The notes below the pieces were generated by a model that saw nothing but the letters and a program-made list of their open reading frames with translations, did no database searches and was not told the DNA's origin. The position numbers and the translations under genes were made by a program. A stretch of DNA of 64,000 bases from Methylobacterium bullatum. Lineage in GTDB: Bacteria; Pseudomonadota; Alphaproteobacteria; Rhizobiales; Beijerinckiaceae. Positions 42,188 to 53,357 of this stretch are shown one piece after another; the stretch's first letter is position 1; each line of letters begins with the position of its first letter. The DNA lies in contig LR743504.1 of NCBI GenBank assembly GCA_902712845.1, forward strand, positions 3,756,001 through 3,820,000. The letters run 5' to 3'.

Positions 42188-43287
42188 CACGCCACCTTCG
42201 CCATCGGCAAGGCGTCAGTGGTGACATGCGCCCGCGAGCGCATCAGCGGCTGGATGCGGGTGCCGTAGGCGTCGAGCCCTTCGAGGAAATCGTCGAAGAC
42301 CAGGAGCACCCCCTCTGTGCCGGGCACGGTGGCGACCTCGTCGAGCATGCGCGCCACCTCCGCGTAGGAGCCCACGAGGGTGCCCATGTTGATGTTCACC
42401 GCCGAGGTCGGGTCGGCCATCTGGCGCACGTTGGTGTCCGAGCCGGATTTGGTATCGGCCGCCCCCTGGACCCCGAGCCAGGCGATGGCTTCGGCATCCG
42501 CTCCCGCCTTGTAATGCTCCCAGGTGGCGCGGGCCTCCTCGTCGGTTTCGGCGGCGATGATCATGAACAGCACGTAGGACGACACGTCCCGGCCCGTCTC
42601 GGCCTTGGCGAGTTCCAGTCGCTCCACCGTGGGGGCGAAGGCGGTGGGCGTGTTCACGCCCTTGCCGAAGCAGAAATTGTAGTCGGCATATTTCGCCGTG
42701 AATGCCATGCCGGCAGCCGACTGGCCGGCGCAGATGATCTTCATCTCCGCCTGCGGCCGGGGCGAGAGCCGGCAATCGTCCATCTGGAAGAACTCGCCCT
42801 TGAGGTCGCAGGAGCCCGTCTCCCACAGATCGCGCAGCACCTGGGCGTATTCGGAGAGGTATTCGTAGCGCCGCGAAAAGTACTCGTCGCCGGGCCACAG
42901 GCCCATCTGCGAGTATTCCGGCCGCTGCCATCCGGTGACGAGGTTGAGGCCGAAGCGGCCGCTGGAGATGGAATCGATGGTGGAGGCCATCCGCGCGGTG
43001 ATGGCGGGGGGCATGCACAGGGTGGCCGCGGTGGCGAAGAGCTTGATCCGGCTCGTCACGGCGGCGAGGCCCGCCATCAGCGTGAAGGATTCGAGGTTGT
43101 GGTCCCAGAACTCGGTCTTGCCGCCAAAGCCCCGCAGCTTGATCATCGACAGAGCGAAATCGAACCCATAGCCCTCGGCCTTCAACACGACATGCTTGTT
43201 GAGCTCGAAGCTCGGCCTGTATTGCGGCGCGTTTTCCGACAGGAGCCAGCCGTTGTTGCCGATGGGAATGAAGACGCCGACATTCAT
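42187..43287 (-). CDS. rutA: Pyrimidine monooxygenase RutA
   Basis: 366 residues of the bacterial luciferase-like flavin monooxygenase family. It opens the uracil ring between N3 and C4 using FMNH2 from Rut[57 protein letters not shown] and [20 protein letters not shown] are characteristic. Length matches E. coli RutA. First gene of the rut transcript, with a RutR-operator-like palindrome centred about 116 bp upstream of its start. Confidence 0.96.
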   Translation of the reverse strand: MNVGVFIPIGNNGWLLSENAPQYRPSFELNKHVVLKAEGYGFDFALSMIKLRGFGGKTEFWDHNLESFTLMAGLAAVTSRIKLFATAATLCMPPAITARMASTIDSISSGRFGLNLVTGWQRPEYSQMGLWPGDEYFSRRYEYLSEYAQVLRDLWETGSCDLKGEFFQMDDCRLSPRPQAEMKIICAGQSAAGMAFTAKYADYNFCFGKGVNTPTAFAPTVERLELAKAETGRDVSSYVLFMIIAAETDEEARATWEHYKAGADAEAIAWLGVQGAADTKSGSDTNVRQMADPTSAVNINMGTLVGSYAEVARMLDEVATVPGTEGVLLVFDDFLEGLDAYGTRIQPLMRSRAHVTTDALPMAKVA

Positions 43288-43395
43288 GACCGCCTCGCTA
43301 TTCTGGCGGAGATTGGACGATGGGATCCAATCCCGGTCAAGGTTGCGAACGGTGAGTGTCCTGCTCGTCCCGTTCGATGGTGAACGGTAGCTGTT

Positions 43396-43411
43396 TGGAC
43401 CATATGGTCAA
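43396..43411. promoter_or_regulatory. RutR operator-like palindrome upstream of rutA
   Basis: TGGACCATATGGTCAA differs at one position from the E. coli RutR consensus TTGACCANNTGGTCAA, and its core GACCATATGGTC is a perfect palindrome. It lies in the 352-bp gap between divergent rutA and the cytochrome c gene, the position expected for repression of rutA by the RutR encoded 0.7 kb away. Uracil would relieve it, by analogy with E. coli. I saw nothing else gene-like in the gap. Confidence 0.75.
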
Positions 43412-43639
43412 ACTCGAAGTCGACCTTTTCGGCCGTTTGCTCAAACTCTCTTCGATCTGCCCGGCGGGAAGGCGGTTTCTGCTGAAACGGCGGGCGGGCG
43501 CGAGCAGGTTCGTGTCGGCGGCCCGGTTCATCCCCCGCCCCGACACGTTCTCGTGAGGTCTCACTCTCGGACATTGCCTTCCCGAAAGGGGCGGTAAGTA
43601 ATCTGGAGGTATTCAAAACAACCACGGAGAGGAAACCCC

Positions 43640-43999
43640 ATGCGGTACCCGATGCTCGGTGCTCTCGTCGCGATGCTGCTTCCGATGACGGCCCATGCCG
43701 AAGGCGATGCCGCCGCCGGCGAGAAGGCCTTCGCGCCCTGCAAGGCCTGCCATGCCTTCGGCAAGAACGGCGTCGGCCCGGACCTGACGGGGGTCGTCGG
43801 GCGCAAGGCGGCCTCCCTCGACGGGTATTCCTATTCGGCTCCGCTCAAGGCGTCGGGCATCACCTGGGACGAGGCGAACCTGCACGAATGGCTGAAGAAC
43901 CCGAAGGCCAAGGTGCCGGGGACGAAGATGGTGTTCGCCGGCTATCCCGACGACAAGAAGATCGACGACGTGATCGCGTATCTCGCCTCGAAGAAGTAG
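43640..43999 (+). CDS. Class I cytochrome c, periplasmic
   Basis: 119 residues. A signal peptide MRYPMLGALVAMLLPMTAHA precedes a cytochrome c550/c2-type domain with heme-binding CKACH at about residues 34-38, then NGVGPDLTGVVGRKAASLDG, and the distal Met in KVPGTKMVFAGYPD. Ends in LASKK. It carries electrons in the periplasm; the partner is not shown. The gene has a GGAGAGG ribosome binding site. It lies between rutA and rutR without obvious link to pyrimidine metabolism. Confidence 0.92.
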   Translation: MRYPMLGALVAMLLPMTAHAEGDAAAGEKAFAPCKACHAFGKNGVGPDLTGVVGRKAASLDGYSYSAPLKASGITWDEANLHEWLKNPKAKVPGTKMVFAGYPDDKKIDDVIAYLASKK

Positions 44000-44060
44000 G
44001 CCATTTCGCGAGCCTCGCCGATGGAGCGGGATTCCGCCGGCGGGGCTCGTTTCCCAGTGC

Positions 44061-44705
44061 CTATCGCAGGCCGAGCCCGGTCAGGATCAGGGCCTGCGTG
44101 CTCGCCACGGTGCTCTCGAAGAAGTCGGATTCGTCGAGGCTCCGGCCGCTGACCGCATCCACCTGGACCGCGAAATCGGCGTAGTGCTGGGTGATCGCCC
44201 AGATGGAGAAGATCAGGTGGTGGGGGTCGTGGGCGCCGATGCGGCCCTGGTCGATCCAGCCGCGCAGGATCGCCGCCTTGCTCTCCACCAGCCCCCGCAG
44301 GGGGCCTTCGAGTTCGGCCCGCAGGAGCGGCGCGCCCTGGACGATCTCCAGGCAGAACAGTCGCGAGGCCTGCGGCGCCTCCCGCGACAGGGTGAGCTTG
44401 GCGCGGATATAGGCCCGGATCGCCTCGGCCGGATCGCTGTCGGCGTCGAGTTCCTGCAGCGGGTCGAGCCAGACGTCGAGGACGCGGCGAAGCACCGCCA
44501 GATACAGGTCCTCCTTCGAGGGGAAGTAATAGAGCAGGTTCGCCTTCGACAGCCCGGCCCGCTCGGCGAGCCGGTCCAGGCTCGCCCCGTGCAGGCCGAA
44601 CCCCGAAAAGATCTCGAGCCCCGCATCGAGGATCGCCTCGCGCCGTGCCTCGCCGTCCTTGCGGCGGCGGCGGGCGGGGGGCTTGTCTGCGAGGCTCGTT
44701 CTCAC
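44061..44705 (-). CDS. rutR: TetR family regulator RutR
   Basis: 214 residues. The N-terminal helix-turn-helix (AGLEIFSGFGLHGASLDRLA then AERAGLSKANLLYYFPSKED) and the regulatory domain (EAPQASRLFCLEIVQGAPLL, DPHHLIFSIWAITQHYADFA) match E. coli RutR along the whole length. It should bind uracil or thymine and repress the rut genes. A basic N-terminal extension RRRRKDGEARR may help DNA contact. Oriented like rutABCDF but separated by the cytochrome c gene on the other strand. Confidence 0.92.
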   Translation of the reverse strand: MRTSLADKPPARRRRKDGEARREAILDAGLEIFSGFGLHGASLDRLAERAGLSKANLLYYFPSKEDLYLAVLRRVLDVWLDPLQELDADSDPAEAIRAYIRAKLTLSREAPQASRLFCLEIVQGAPLLRAELEGPLRGLVESKAAILRGWIDQGRIGAHDPHHLIFSIWAITQHYADFAVQVDAVSGRSLDESDFFESTVASTQALILTGLGLR

Positions 44706-44854
44706 GTCGACCTTTTCCTCCCGCTGCCTGAAACCGGACGACCGCGCGGCGGCGGCCGTCCGCCGAGCGCGCCGAGGACGATCATCGGTCGGGATCAGCG
44801 CCGCTCGGGATGAGATCGAGAAATACGACGAACCCTACGCGTCGATGTCGGGTT

Positions 44855-45757
44855 CTATGCCCCCGCCGGGTGATGGTCGATCCAGTGCCGGGCGATGTCG
44901 ATCCGTCGTGCCACCCAGACGTCCTCATGGGCGGCGATATGGTCGAGGAAGCGGGCCAACGCCCCGATTCGGCCCGGCCGTCCGACGAGGCGGCAATGCA
45001 GCCCCACCGACATCATCTTCGGCGCGGTCTCGCCCTCCGCGTAGAGCGCGTCGAACGTGTCGCGCAGGTAGGTGAAGAAGTGGTCGCCGGTGTTGAACCC
45101 CTGCAGCGCGACGCAGCGCATGTCGTTGGCGTCCAGGGTGTAAGGCACCACGAGGCCGCGCCTGCTCCGCCCCTCGATCCAGTAGGGCAGGTCGTCGGCG
45201 TAGGAATCGGCGAGCCAGGTGAAGCCGGCCTCCACGCCGAGATCGAGGGTGTGGACCGAGGAGCGGCCCGTGTACCAGCCCAGCGGCCGCTCGCCAGTGA
45301 TTTCCGTGTGGATGCGGATCGCCTCGTCCATATGCGCCTTCTCCTCCTCGCGGGTGAAGTCGCGGTAGTCGATCCATTTCAGGCCGTGGCAGGCGATCTC
45401 CCAATCGGCCTCCTTCATGGCCGCGGCGACGTCGGGATGGCGGGCCAGCGCCGTGGCGACGCTGAACACGGTGACAGGAATGTTCCGCGCCTGAAGCAAC
45501 CGCCAGATCCGCCAGAAGCCCGCGCGCGAGCCGTATTCGAACATCGATTCCATGTTCATGTGCCGCTGGCCCGGCCAGGGTTGGGCGCCGACGATCTCCG
45601 ACAGGAACGCCTCCGAGGCCGTGTCCCCGTGCAGGATGCAGTTCTCGCCGCCCTCCTCGTAGTTGAGCACGATCTGCACCGCGATCCGCGCGCCGTTCGG
45701 CCAGCGCGGATGGGGCGGGTTGCGGCCGTAGCCGACGAGGTCGCGGGGATAGGTCAC
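44855..45757 (-). CDS. puuE: Allantoinase PuuE (polysaccharide-deacetylase-like)
   Basis: 300 residues from GTG 45757, typical for the metal-independent allantoinase PuuE, which opens allantoin to allantoate in purine breakdown. TYPRDLVGYGRNPPHPRWPN, VQIVLNYEEGGENCILHGD, EIACHGLKWIDYRDF and GERPLGWYTGRSS are hallmarks. The start has no good ribosome binding site; a TTG slightly upstream is possible. Other purine genes are not in the window. With rut and urease genes on either side it extends the nitrogen-scavenging theme. Confidence 0.9.
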   Translation of the reverse strand: MTYPRDLVGYGRNPPHPRWPNGARIAVQIVLNYEEGGENCILHGDTASEAFLSEIVGAQPWPGQRHMNMESMFEYGSRAGFWRIWRLLQARNIPVTVFSVATALARHPDVAAAMKEADWEIACHGLKWIDYRDFTREEEKAHMDEAIRIHTEITGERPLGWYTGRSSVHTLDLGVEAGFTWLADSYADDLPYWIEGRSRRGLVVPYTLDANDMRCVALQGFNTGDHFFTYLRDTFDALYAEGETAPKMMSVGLHCRLVGRPGRIGALARFLDHIAAHEDVWVARRIDIARHWIDHHPAGA

Positions 45758-46109
45758 GTGGCCTGCCGATAAGGTTTGGGAAATGGTCTGGAGCGCGAAG
45801 AGCCGCCCGCCGCATTCGAACCCGGAGCCCACCCTTTGCGCAAGCCCCGGGCAATCTAGCCGGGAAACACGGGGGGCGGCGGTGCTGAATCGGAGGATGG
45901 TGCAGCTTGGGTGATCGAGCTTTTCCAACAGGAGGTGGCTACGTCCGGCCATGGGGAAAGCGAGTCCACGCGTCTCATCGAGAGCGTCTTCCGGATATGA
46001 CGGTGTCGCCGCTTGCACCACGACACTCTCGATGTATCGATGCGCTCCGGCCCGCGCATGGTCCTTGCCTGCCGACCGTCGCCCCCGCGACCAACACCCG
46101 AGGTTTCCC
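45758..46109. other. Intergenic region between divergent puuE and ureAB
   Basis: A 352-bp spacer that must carry promoters for puuE (leftward) and the urease operon (rightward). I see no third gene, and I could not identify a sigma-54 (-24/-12) element or RutR-like palindrome by eye. Confidence 0.5.
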
Positions 46110-46730
46110 GTGCTCCTGACCCCGCGCGAAAAGGACAAGCTCCTCGTCGCCATGGCCGCCCAGGTCGCCCGCAACCGGCTCGCCCGCGGCGTCAAGCTGA
46201 ACTATCCCGAAGCGATCGCGCTCATCACCGATGCGGTGGTGGAGGGCGCGCGGGACGGCCGCTCGGTCTCCGAGCTGATGCAGGCGGGCGCCCATGTGCT
46301 GACCGCCGACCAGGTGATGGAGGGCATCGCCGAGATGATCCACGACATCCAGGTGGAGGCGACCTTTCCCGACGGTACCAAGCTCGTCACCGTCCACCAC
46401 CCGATCCGCGGCGCGCCCTCATCGGATGTGCCGGGCACAGTGACGACGCTGCCCGGCGAGATCGTCTTCAACGACGGCGCTCCGCGCACCCTGCTCACCG
46501 TGTCCAATGTCGGCGACCGGCCGATCCAGGTGGGCTCGCATTACCATTTCTACGAGGTGAATCCGGGCCTGACCTTCGAGCGCGAGAAGGCGAGGGGCCA
46601 GCGCCTCGACATCGCGCCGGGCACGGCGGTGCGGTTCGAGCCGGGCGCCACGCGGGAGGTCTCCCTGGTGCCGCTGCTCGGCGCGCGGACGGTCTACGGA
46701 TTCCGCGGCGACGTGATGGGGTCCCTATGA
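46110..46730 (+). CDS. ureAB: Urease subunit gamma/beta fusion
   Basis: 206 residues joining the two small urease subunits in one chain. Residues 1-100 are gamma ([60 protein letters not shown]). Residues from about 110 are beta ([47 protein letters not shown]). Fused forms occur in some alphaproteobacteria and in Helicobacter. GTG 46110 follows CCCGAGG with proper spacing. First gene of the urease operon; overlaps the next gene by 4 bp. Confidence 0.93.
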   Translation: MLLTPREKDKLLVAMAAQVARNRLARGVKLNYPEAIALITDAVVEGARDGRSVSELMQAGAHVLTADQVMEGIAEMIHDIQVEATFPDGTKLVTVHHPIRGAPSSDVPGTVTTLPGEIVFNDGAPRTLLTVSNVGDRPIQVGSHYHFYEVNPGLTFEREKARGQRLDIAPGTAVRFEPGATREVSLVPLLGARTVYGFRGDVMGSL

Positions 46731-47286
46731 CCGACGAGACATCCCGTCTGCGCGACGGCATCCTCCTCGTCACCCGTGCCGCCGAGTTCGCTGCGCGGCG
46801 TCACGTGGGACAGACCCGGAAGGGCGCGGCGCGCGAGCCTTACGTGAACCACCTCGCCGAGGTGGCCTCGCTCCTGGCCGCGACGGTCGAAGCGCCCGAT
46901 GCCGATCTGGTGGCGGCGGGTTGGCTCCACGATACGGTGGAGGATACCGGGACGAGCCGCGAGGAGATCGAACAATTGTTCGGCCGGCGCGTCGCCGGAC
47001 TCGTGGCCGAGGTCACCGACGACAAGTCGCTGCCCAAGGCCGAGCGCAAGCGGCTCCAGGTCGAGCGCGCGCCCCACAAGTCGCCCGGCGCCCGCGCCCT
47101 CAAGATCGCGGACAAGATCAGCAACCTGCATTCGCTCGTGGCCAGTCCTCCGGACGATTGGAGCGCGGAGCGCGTGGCGAACTACATCGATTGGGCGAAA
47201 GAGGTCGTCGCCGGCTGTCGCGGCGTCAACGCGGCGCTGGACGCTCTTTTCGACCGCGCCGTCGCAGAGGCACGAGAGGCCGCCTG

Positions 47287-47287
<1 letters not shown>
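46727..47287 (+). CDS. MESH1-like single-domain (p)ppGpp hydrolase (HD family)
   Basis: 186 residues with only an HD hydrolase domain. All expected residues are present: His42 in PYVNHLAEV, His68-Asp69 and the catalytic Glu72-Asp73 in [10 protein letters not shown], and Asp129 in [12 protein letters not shown]. The long match [20 protein letters not shown] to small alarmone hydrolases is strong. There is no synthetase or TGS/ACT region, so it should only degrade alarmones (family knowledge). It starts at ATG 46727 inside the ureAB stop and ends one base into ureC, so it is translated as part of the urease operon. Confidence 0.85.
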
Positions 47288-49014
<1,727 letters not shown>

Positions 49015-49046
49015 GGTAGGATGGCGGCGCTGACAGGAGACACGCC

Positions 49047-49529
49047 ATGGCAAAGGCTGCTGTGAGGCCGCCCATGGGGCAGGATCTCCACGAGACCGAT
49101 CTGTATCTCTGGACACAGGCGCAAGCGGCCCTTCTGCGCGCGGGCCGCTGGCAGGAGGTCGACCTGAATCACCTGGCCGAGGAGATCGAGAGCTTGGGTG
49201 GGTCGCAGAAATCCGAGATCCGCAACCGGCTCGCCATCCTGATTCAGCATTTGCTGAAGTGGGAGTTTCAGCCGCAGAAGCGCAAGTATGGCTGGCGGGC
49301 CTCCATCGTCGAGCAACGGCTCCAGATCGACGGCCTTCTCGATGTCAGTCCCAGCCTCAAGCCATGGCCCGAGGTGGTGCTCGCCAAGTCCTATCGCCTG
49401 GCATGCGTCCGCGCGGCAGCGGAGACGGGCTTGAGCGAGCGTGCCTTTCCTGAAGCCTGTCCCTACTCGCTGCAGCAGATCATGGACGATGGCTTCTACC
49501 CTGGTGCGGCAGAGCCGGAGGTTCTCTGA
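49047..49529 (+). CDS. DUF29 family protein
   Basis: 160 residues matching DUF29: [59 protein letters not shown] and [19 protein letters not shown]29 proteins are abundant in cyanobacteria and alphaproteobacteria and their function is unknown. It lies 32 bp after ureC and 49 bp before ureE on the same strand, so it is probably cotranscribed with the urease genes. Nothing in it suggests nickel binding. Confidence 0.85.
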   Translation: MAKAAVRPPMGQDLHETDLYLWTQAQAALLRAGRWQEVDLNHLAEEIESLGGSQKSEIRNRLAILIQHLLKWEFQPQKRKYGWRASIVEQRLQIDGLLDVSPSLKPWPEVVLAKSYRLACVRAAAETGLSERAFPEACPYSLQQIMDDGFYPGAAEPEVL

Positions 49530-49578
49530 TGCCGAGGATCGGTATGATCGAGCTGCTCAAGGAAGCGTTCCTGACCCC

Positions 49579-50106
49579 ATGATCCGCGCCACACGCGTCC
49601 TGCGCCGAGACGCGCTCTCCGGCGAGATCGTCGACCGCATCGTCCTCGACCATGGCGACCGGCATCGCCGTCGCATGGCCATGCGCGGGGTCGGCGGCCT
49701 GTCCTTCCTGCTCGACCTGCCCGAGCCGACGATTCTCGACGATGGCGACGCCCTTGTTCTGCAGGATGGCCGCCTCGTCTGGGTCGAGGCTGCGCCCGAG
49801 CGCCTGCTCGAGATCCGGGCCGCCGACGACCTCGCCCTCAAGCGCCTGATCTGGCACATCGGCAACCGGCACATCCCGGCCGAAATCGGTGCGGACGCGG
49901 TCCATATCGCCTACGACCACGTGCTCGCCGAGATGGTGCGGGGCTTAGGGGGAACGGCCGAGCCGGTGGAGCGTCCGTTCCGGCCCGAGGGCGGCGCCTA
50001 TGCCGGCGAGGCCGCCGGGCACCGCCACGGGCCTGGCCATGCCCACGATCATGATCATGGTCACGACCACCATCATCCGCACGGTCACGGCACGGTGTCC
50101 GGTTGA
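49579..50106 (+). CDS. ureE: Urease accessory protein UreE (nickel chaperone)
   Basis: 175 residues. The N-terminal peptide-binding domain and central metal domain are recognisable ([40 protein letters not shown]). A strongly His-rich tail ([16 protein letters not shown]) should hold several nickel ions for delivery to UreC. ATG 49579 is close after the DUF29 gene. A 94-bp gap separates it from ureF. Confidence 0.93.
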   Translation: MIRATRVLRRDALSGEIVDRIVLDHGDRHRRRMAMRGVGGLSFLLDLPEPTILDDGDALVLQDGRLVWVEAAPERLLEIRAADDLALKRLIWHIGNRHIPAEIGADAVHIAYDHVLAEMVRGLGGTAEPVERPFRPEGGAYAGEAAGHRHGPGHAHDHDHGHDHHHPHGHGTVSG

Positions 50107-50200
50107 GCCTCGTCCTGTGCCCCCATCCTCTGCCCCATGAGCCGCTGCCGGTTCGGACTTCCAGGGAAGGGCGCCCGGCGCGATGAGGGGGGAGCCCTCG

Positions 50201-50875
50201 ATGATCGACACCGTCCGGCTCATGGCCTGGCTCTCGCCGGGCTATCCCGTCGGGGCCTATGCCTATTCGCATGGGCTCGAATGGGCGGTGGAATGCGGCG
50301 ATGTCGGGGGCGAGGCTTCGCTACAGGCATGGCTCGGCGACGTGCTCGAACGGGGCGCGGTGCGCACCGACCTGATCCTTCTGGCCCATGCCCATGCCGC
50401 CGCCGAGGCGGGGGACGTCCCGGCGCTGGCGGAGGTGAACGACCTCGCCGTCGCCCTGGCGCCCACGCGCGAACTCCACCTCGAGACGACCCAGCAGGGG
50501 CGCAGCTTCCTCGACGCCACCCGCGCCGCCTGGGGCCTGCCTGACCTCGACCGGTTGAGCGAGGCATTGCCCGGCGAGGTGGCCTACCCGGTGGCGGTGG
50601 GGCTCTCGGCCGGCGCCCACCGCATGGCGCTCGCCCCGGTGCTCGCCGGATTCGGCCTCGCCTTCCTGCAGAACCTCGTCTCGGCGGCGCTGCGCTGCGC
50701 GCCCATCGGCCAGAGCGCCGGCACGCGGGTGATCGCGTCCCTCACCCCCCGGGTGGCGGCGCTGGCCGCGACCATCCCGCCCCTGAGTCTGGACGACATT
50801 GGCACCGCGACCCTGCGACTCGATCTCGGCTCGGCCCGGCACGAGACTCAGTATTCCCGGATTTTCCGCTCGTGA
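50201..50875 (+). CDS. ureF: Urease accessory protein UreF
   Basis: 224 residues, all helical. Works with UreG and UreD on apo-urease during nickel insertion. [40 protein letters not shown] and [15 protein letters not shown] match the family. ATG 50201 was preferred to ATG 50183 because GGGGGGAG lies at suitable distance before it and the conserved region begins at once. The stop overlaps a GTG that could start ureG. Confidence 0.92.
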   Translation: MIDTVRLMAWLSPGYPVGAYAYSHGLEWAVECGDVGGEASLQAWLGDVLERGAVRTDLILLAHAHAAAEAGDVPALAEVNDLAVALAPTRELHLETTQQGRSFLDATRAAWGLPDLDRLSEALPGEVAYPVAVGLSAGAHRMALAPVLAGFGLAFLQNLVSAALRCAPIGQSAGTRVIASLTPRVAALAATIPPLSLDDIGTATLRLDLGSARHETQYSRIFRS

Positions 50876-50886
50876 AAGACCCTGTC

Positions 50887-51516
50887 ATGACCTCACTGAA
50901 CGGCCCCTCACCGAACGGCCCCTTGCGCGTCGGCATCGGCGGCCCCGTCGGCTCCGGCAAGACCGCCCTGATGGAGCAGCTCTGCAAGCGTTTCCGCGAT
51001 CGCTTCGAGATCTGCGCCATCACCAACGACATCTACACCAAGGAGGATGCCCGCATCCTCACCGTGGCGGGCGCCTTGCCCGAGGAGCGGATCATGGGCG
51101 TCGAGACCGGCGGCTGCCCGCATACGGCGATCCGCGAGGACGCCTCGATCAACCTCGCGGCGGTGGCCGAGATGCGCCGTCGCTTCCCGAAGCTCGACCT
51201 GATCCTGATCGAATCCGGCGGCGACAACCTCGCGGCGACCTTCTCGCCGGAGCTCGCCGACCTCACCCTCTACGTCATCGACGTCGCCGGCGGCGAGAAG
51301 ATCCCGCGCAAGGGGGGCCCCGGCATCACCCGGTCCGATCTCCTCATCGTCAACAAGACCGACCTCGCTCCCATGGTCGGCGCCGATCTCGGGGTGATGG
51401 AGGCCGATACCCGGCGCATGCGGGGCACGCGGCCCTACGTGTTCTCGTCCCTGCGCGAGGGACATGGCGCCGACACGGTGGCCCGCTTCATCGTCGAGGC
51501 CGGCGGGCTGGGATAG
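50887..51516 (+). CDS. ureG: Urease accessory GTPase UreG
   Basis: 209 residues. SIMIBI-class GTPase that powers nickel insertion. G1 motif [19 protein letters not shown], the nickel CPH in [36 protein letters not shown], and the NKTD specificity motif in [11 protein letters not shown] are present. ATG 50887 gives the usual short N-terminus; GTG 50872, overlapping the ureF stop, would add five residues. It closes the urease operon in this window; no ureD follows or precedes. Confidence 0.94.
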   Translation: MTSLNGPSPNGPLRVGIGGPVGSGKTALMEQLCKRFRDRFEICAITNDIYTKEDARILTVAGALPEERIMGVETGGCPHTAIREDASINLAAVAEMRRRFPKLDLILIESGGDNLAATFSPELADLTLYVIDVAGGEKIPRKGGPGITRSDLLIVNKTDLAPMVGADLGVMEADTRRMRGTRPYVFSSLREGHGADTVARFIVEAGGLG

Positions 51517-51542
51517 GTGCCGGGAGCCATCCCACCCCATGG

Positions 51543-51653
51543 CCTCATCCTGAGGCGGCGCAGCGCAGCGGAGCCCTCGACGGAGGCGTCCGGGGACCGC
51601 AAGTCAGGCTGGAGCCCTCCTTCGAGGCCGCTTCGCGGCATCTCGGGATGAGG
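51543..51653. repeat. Palindromic repeat family A, copy 3
   Basis: Outer arms CCTCATCCTGAGG (51543-51555) and TCTCGGGATGAGG (51641-51653) pair with mismatches; inner GGAGCCCTCGACGGAGG and CCCTCCTTCGAGGCC are partly complementary. It is the most diverged of the three copies. It separates the urease operon from the chromate transporter and may end the urease transcript. Confidence 0.8.
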
Positions 51654-51713
51654 AATTCGGATAGGAAGACGTCGCGGGAGCGACCCGCCCCCGTCCCCTC
51701 GAGGTCCTCCGAC

Positions 51714-52928
51714 GTGACGACACCCCTTTTTGCCCGCGAGGGTTCCGTGCGGGAAGTCTTCCTCGCCTTCCTCAAGCTCGGCCTCACCGCTTTCGGTGGC
51801 CCGATCGCCCATCTCGGCTACTTTCGCGACGAGTTCGTGCATCGCCGCCGCTGGCTCGACGAGGCGGCCTATGCCGACCTCGTGGCCCTGTGCCAGTTCC
51901 TGCCGGGGCCGGCCTCCAGCCAGGTCGGGTTCTCCCTCGGGGTGATGCGGGGCGGGGGCCTCGTCGGCGGGCTCGCCGCCTGGGCCGCCTTCACCCTGCC
52001 CTCGGCGCTCCTCCTCGTGGCCTTCGCCTATGGGGCGGACGCCCTGGGCGGCCCGGTCGGATCGGGCATCGTCCACGGGCTGAAGCTCGTCGCCGTGGCG
52101 GTGGTGGCGCAGGCGGTCTGGGGCATGGGCTGCACCCTCGCGCCCGATGCCACCCGCGCGGCCATCGCCTTTTCCGCCCTCTGCCTCGTCACGGCATTCG
52201 CCGGATCGGCGGGGCAGGTCGCCGCCATCGCGGCGGGAGCCATGGCCGGCCTCGTCCTGTGCCGACAGGCGGCCGGAGTGCCGGGCCAGCCGCTCCGCTT
52301 CCCGGTCTCGCGCCGGGCCGGCGCGGTGGCCCTTCTCCTGTTCGGCCTGCTCCTCGCGGTCCCGCCGTTCCTGGCCAAATCCCTGTCCTCGCAGGGGCTC
52401 GCCCTGTTCGATGCGTTCTACCGCTCCGGCGCCCTGGTCTTCGGTGGCGGCCACGTGATGCTGCCGCTCCTGCGCACGGCCCTGGTGGAGACCGGCTGGG
52501 TCGGCCCGGATGCGTTCCTCGCCGGCTACGGCGCGGCGCAGGCGGTGCCGGGGCCGCTCTTCACCTTCGCGGCCTATCTCGGCGCGGCCCTCGGACCCCA
52601 GCCGAACGGTCTGGCCGGGGCCGCCATCGCCCTGGTTGCGGTGTTCCTGCCGGGATTGCTCCTGGTCTACGGAGCATTGCCCTTCTGGGATGCCGTCCGC
52701 GAAAGACCCCTGGCGCAGGCGGCCATGCGCGGCGCCAACGCGGCGGTGGTGGGGATTCTCGCCGCTGCCCTCTACGATCCGCTCTGGACAGGCGCCGTCC
52801 TCGGCCCGCGCGATTTCGCCGTGGCGGCCGGCGCGTTCCTGCTCCTGACGATCGGGGCGGCCCCGCCCTGGATCGTGGTCGTGCTCACGGCCGTCGCGGG
52901 GGCGGGCCTGGCGGTGGTGGGGGGCTGA
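51714..52928 (+). CDS. chrA: Chromate transporter ChrA (two-domain CHR family)
   Basis: 404 residues with two homologous halves. The first has FLKLGLTAFGGPIAHLGYFR and CQFLPGPASSQVGFSLGVMR; the second has ALVFGGGHVMLPLLRTALVE and AAQAVPGPLFTFAAYLGAAL. Long-chain CHR proteins export chromate and give resistance. GTG 51714 with GAGG upstream is my choice; an ATG at 51649 lies in the repeat element and would add a charged tail. No chrB regulator is adjacent. Confidence 0.88.
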   Translation: MTTPLFAREGSVREVFLAFLKLGLTAFGGPIAHLGYFRDEFVHRRRWLDEAAYADLVALCQFLPGPASSQVGFSLGVMRGGGLVGGLAAWAAFTLPSALLLVAFAYGADALGGPVGSGIVHGLKLVAVAVVAQAVWGMGCTLAPDATRAAIAFSALCLVTAFAGSAGQVAAIAAGAMAGLVLCRQAAGVPGQPLRFPVSRRAGAVALLLFGLLLAVPPFLAKSLSSQGLALFDAFYRSGALVFGGGHVMLPLLRTALVETGWVGPDAFLAGYGAAQAVPGPLFTFAAYLGAALGPQPNGLAGAAIALVAVFLPGLLLVYGALPFWDAVRERPLAQAAMRGANAAVVGILAAALYDPLWTGAVLGPRDFAVAAGAFLLLTIGAAPPWIVVVLTAVAGAGLAVVGG

Positions 52929-52976
52929 TGTTCGAGCATCATCGATTCGACGTCGCAGGAGTGAATCGGGAAGCGA

Positions 52977-53357
52977 TCACCCGTCGCAATTCGCCGAGAG
53001 CAGCGCGAGTGTGCGTTGGAAACCCTGGTACTGCGCCATGCTGGACGGGTGCCGGATCTCGGCGGCGTCGGGCATGATGCCGGAAAAGCCCGACCCCGGA
53101 TCGGCGACGAACGGGCGCGGGCCGACATGGGCGCCCATCCGGTTGGTGACGTCGACCTCGCCGCAGATGGCGCCCGCCTTGCCCCGGCGCAGCCGGCCAT
53201 AGCGCGCCTCGGCCGGGCTCTTAAGCCCACTGCCGACCAGCGCCATCACGGACGCCGACATCTCGGCCCCGATCGTGGCATCGGACCCGTCGATGACGGT
53301 CTGTGCCGTGGCGGGGACGGCGGCGAGTAGGGCGACGGCGAGGACGACGGCGCGCAT
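52977..53357 (-). CDS. Small secreted protein, 126 residues
   Basis: A clean signal peptide MRAVVLAVALLAAVPATAQ is followed by a soluble domain with two Cys (AICGEVDVTNRMG and the C-terminal SANCDG) that could form a disulfide. NRMGAHVGPRPFVADPGSGF is the most distinctive stretch. I do not recognise the family. The start overlaps the stop of the upstream frameshifted gene by one base, so the two are one transcript. Confidence 0.7.
   Translation of the reverse strand: MRAVVLAVALLAAVPATAQTVIDGSDATIGAEMSASVMALVGSGLKSPAEARYGRLRRGKAGAICGEVDVTNRMGAHVGPRPFVADPGSGFSGIMPDAAEIRHPSSMAQYQGFQRTLALLSANCDG

Noticed and set aside
45758..46109. Sigma-54 promoter for urease
   Set aside because: I looked for GG-N10-GC type elements with the proper -24/-12 wording on both strands and found none convincing.
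50799..51713. In-frame upstream extension of chrA across ureF and ureG
   Set aside because: It is a shadow of ureG in another frame; CHR homology begins only after 51714.
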